Origin: Phytophthora sp. 'mugwort'
Taxonomy: Eukaryota > Oomycota > Peronosporomycetes > Peronosporales > Peronosporaceae
NCBI GenBank assembly: GCA_033558025.1
Contig: JAUCEF010000002.1
Coordinates: 2,542,001-2,606,000, forward strand
Direction: 5' to 3'
Length of the DNA stretch: 64,000 bases
Position numbers and translations under genes: made by a program. Below, in pieces: positions 62,779 to 64,000 of this stretch; position 1 is the first letter of the stretch, and each line of letters begins with the position of its first letter. Under the pieces are notes generated by a model that saw only the letters and a program-made list of their open reading frames with translations, ran no database searches and had not been told where the DNA came from.

Positions 62779-64000
62779 GTGACGGATGACCTGGCACGGA
62801 AGGATTTTGTGATGCTGAATCGGTTACCCGAGATCCTGACCACAGCTACCGAGGACACTACGCTTCGAATCGCAGCCATGGCGACTAGATCCCACCGGAA
62901 GGTCACTAACCTTAGTGTGATGCAGGAAGAGGCGGTCCGCCAGCTGAGCGTGGATCATATCCGACAAGCTTAGGACGAGGAGAAGTGGATCATGAACCTC
63001 AAGTAGTACCTTCAAGGGGATGTGAAGGATCTTGAAAAGGACGAAGCTCGGGTGTGCAGCAACGTGGCTGCTGACTATGAGATGGATGAACAGGATCTAC
63101 TCTACTACTGCCCGCCGTCTGCGAAGGTGGAGGAAGAGAGAGACGGGTTGCTTCTTGTGGTTGTCCTCGAGACGCTGCACGAGAATCTACTTCATCACTA
63201 CCACGTCAGTCTGGAGGGCGGTCATCACGGAATCGGCCGAACATATCAGCGGATCTGGGATCACTTCTATTGGCGTGGACTCTTCAGTAGCGTACATCGG
63301 TTCGTACGTGAATGCGTGGATTGCGAGACTGGCAAAGGTGCGACCGACCATACGCGGCGAGTCACTCGGCAATATCCAGGCCACCTACCCTTTCCAGGTC
63401 ATAGCGATGGATCACATCCCCTCCCTGCCCAAGTCGTACAATGGCCACACGGAACTCCTAATCTGGATAGATCTGTCAACGGTTACGTCATCGTCAAGGC
63501 TGCGCGTCCCGGACAGCCCAAACGATCGCGGAATCCTACGAGGAATGTGTGTTCCGACGCTTCGGTGCGAGCGAGGTGATCCGGCATGACAGGGAGCTGG
63601 CTTCATGTCTGACTTCTTCAAGGCGTTCAATCGCATCATGGGCCAGAGACAGCGAGCCACCATGGCTTATAGGCCTCAGGGGAACGGGACTGTGGAACGC
63701 ATGGTGCAGACGGTGACGAGATCCATCAAGATGTATGTCGAGGACGAGAACCACAGCGCGACTGGGATGAATATGCAGAGAGCCTGACGTTCGCTGTCAA
63801 TACGACACACTACCGGATCCGGGGGACACCCCGTTTTACCTTACGCACGGTTGGGATCCACGCACAACGCTAGAGGCAACTCTCCCGCTGGGCAGCACGA
63901 GACGCCAAGATCGGGATCCACGCCGAGGGCGGTACCGGATCCAGCGCTATTACCAGCAAGCGAGAGCGGACGTGAACGAGAGGCTGAAGAGGCTATTACG
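62779..64000 (+). pseudogene. Copy 3 integrase (partial, runs off the window)
   Basis: Same motifs as element 1: HHCC zinc domain at 63180-63345, MDHIPSLPKSYNGH at 63406, NGTVERMVQT at about 63685. It has a private stop (AAG to TAG at 63004-63006). The window ends before the chromodomain and the expected antisense gene. Confidence 0.82.

Larger units (their letters stand above)
55439..64000 (+). mobile_element. Copy 3: near-identical copy of element 1, right end outside the window
   Basis: Aligned with element 1 from its LTR to the integrase C-terminus at about 98-99 percent identity by eye, with the same inactivating lesions in gag and RT. It begins with 14-15 bp (GTCAGCGGTGGATGG) that in element 1 lie just before the 3' LTR, then a hybrid LTR, then the internal region. 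No target duplication can be tested because the right end is not in the window. Confidence 0.92.

Noticed and set aside
1..64000. RXLR or Crinkler effector genes, as expected near transposons in Phytophthora
   Set aside because: No ORF combines a signal peptide with an RXLR-EER or LFLAK motif; the only clear secreted protein is the pectate lyase.

Overview
The window reads as nuclear DNA of an oomycete, most likely Phytophthora or a close relative. The reasons are compact genes with 60-90 bp GT-AG introns, an oomycete-type Inr core promoter upstream of a PL3 pectate lyase, and oomycete-style Ty3/Gypsy elements that carry a second RNase H and a chromodomain (the group I know as Chronos). The species cannot be fixed from the sequence. 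Most of the window is decayed transposable elements; only five or six host genes look intact.

Layout. 1-22530 is a nest of two related Gypsy elements. An older element ('element 2') occupies 1-1476 and 14929-22530. A younger one ('element 1', 1477-14924, two ~0.9 kb LTRs) is inserted inside its reverse transcriptase. The insertion duplicated 4 bp (ACTG), and removing it restores the RT frame exactly. Both elements run pol in the order RT, degenerate RNase H, second RNase H, integrase, chromodomain. Both then carry, on the opposite strand between pol and the 3' LTR, a ~900-970 codon gene (coiled coil, Ser/Pro and acidic middle, conserved C-terminal block). I do not recognise this antisense gene; it is the most interesting object here. 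A third copy ('copy 3', 55439-64000, runs off the window) is nearly identical to element 1 but starts with a hybrid LTR.

23525-29457 is a gene island: an Spp2/GPKOW-like splicing factor (+), a Myb/SANT-like protein (-), a PA-domain ORF (+) running in frame into an isochorismatase-like protein with altered active-site residues, and an ankyrin-WW protein (+, three exons). 30299-40316 is a PIF/Harbinger transposon (13-bp TIRs, TAA target duplication) split by a 7.2 kb L1-like LINE with a 15-bp target duplication. 40956-43571 (-) is a secreted pectate lyase with two catalytic domains joined by a long Ser-rich repeat linker.

44850-52485 is a diverged inverted repeat. A 431-bp MITE sits in its left arm, and a 2.17 kb pogo-like transposon (46899-49070) and an inverted LTR fragment (49905-50373) sit between the arms. 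53039-53442 is a candidate LTR of another family, and 54353-55438 (-) is a decayed hAT transposase against which copy 3 begins.

Functionally the host genes are unrelated housekeeping or secreted-enzyme genes. What ties the window together is successive transposon insertion. All element proteins are frameshifted or lack key residues, so none here looks autonomous. Domain calls are made by eye from motifs; no database search was possible.
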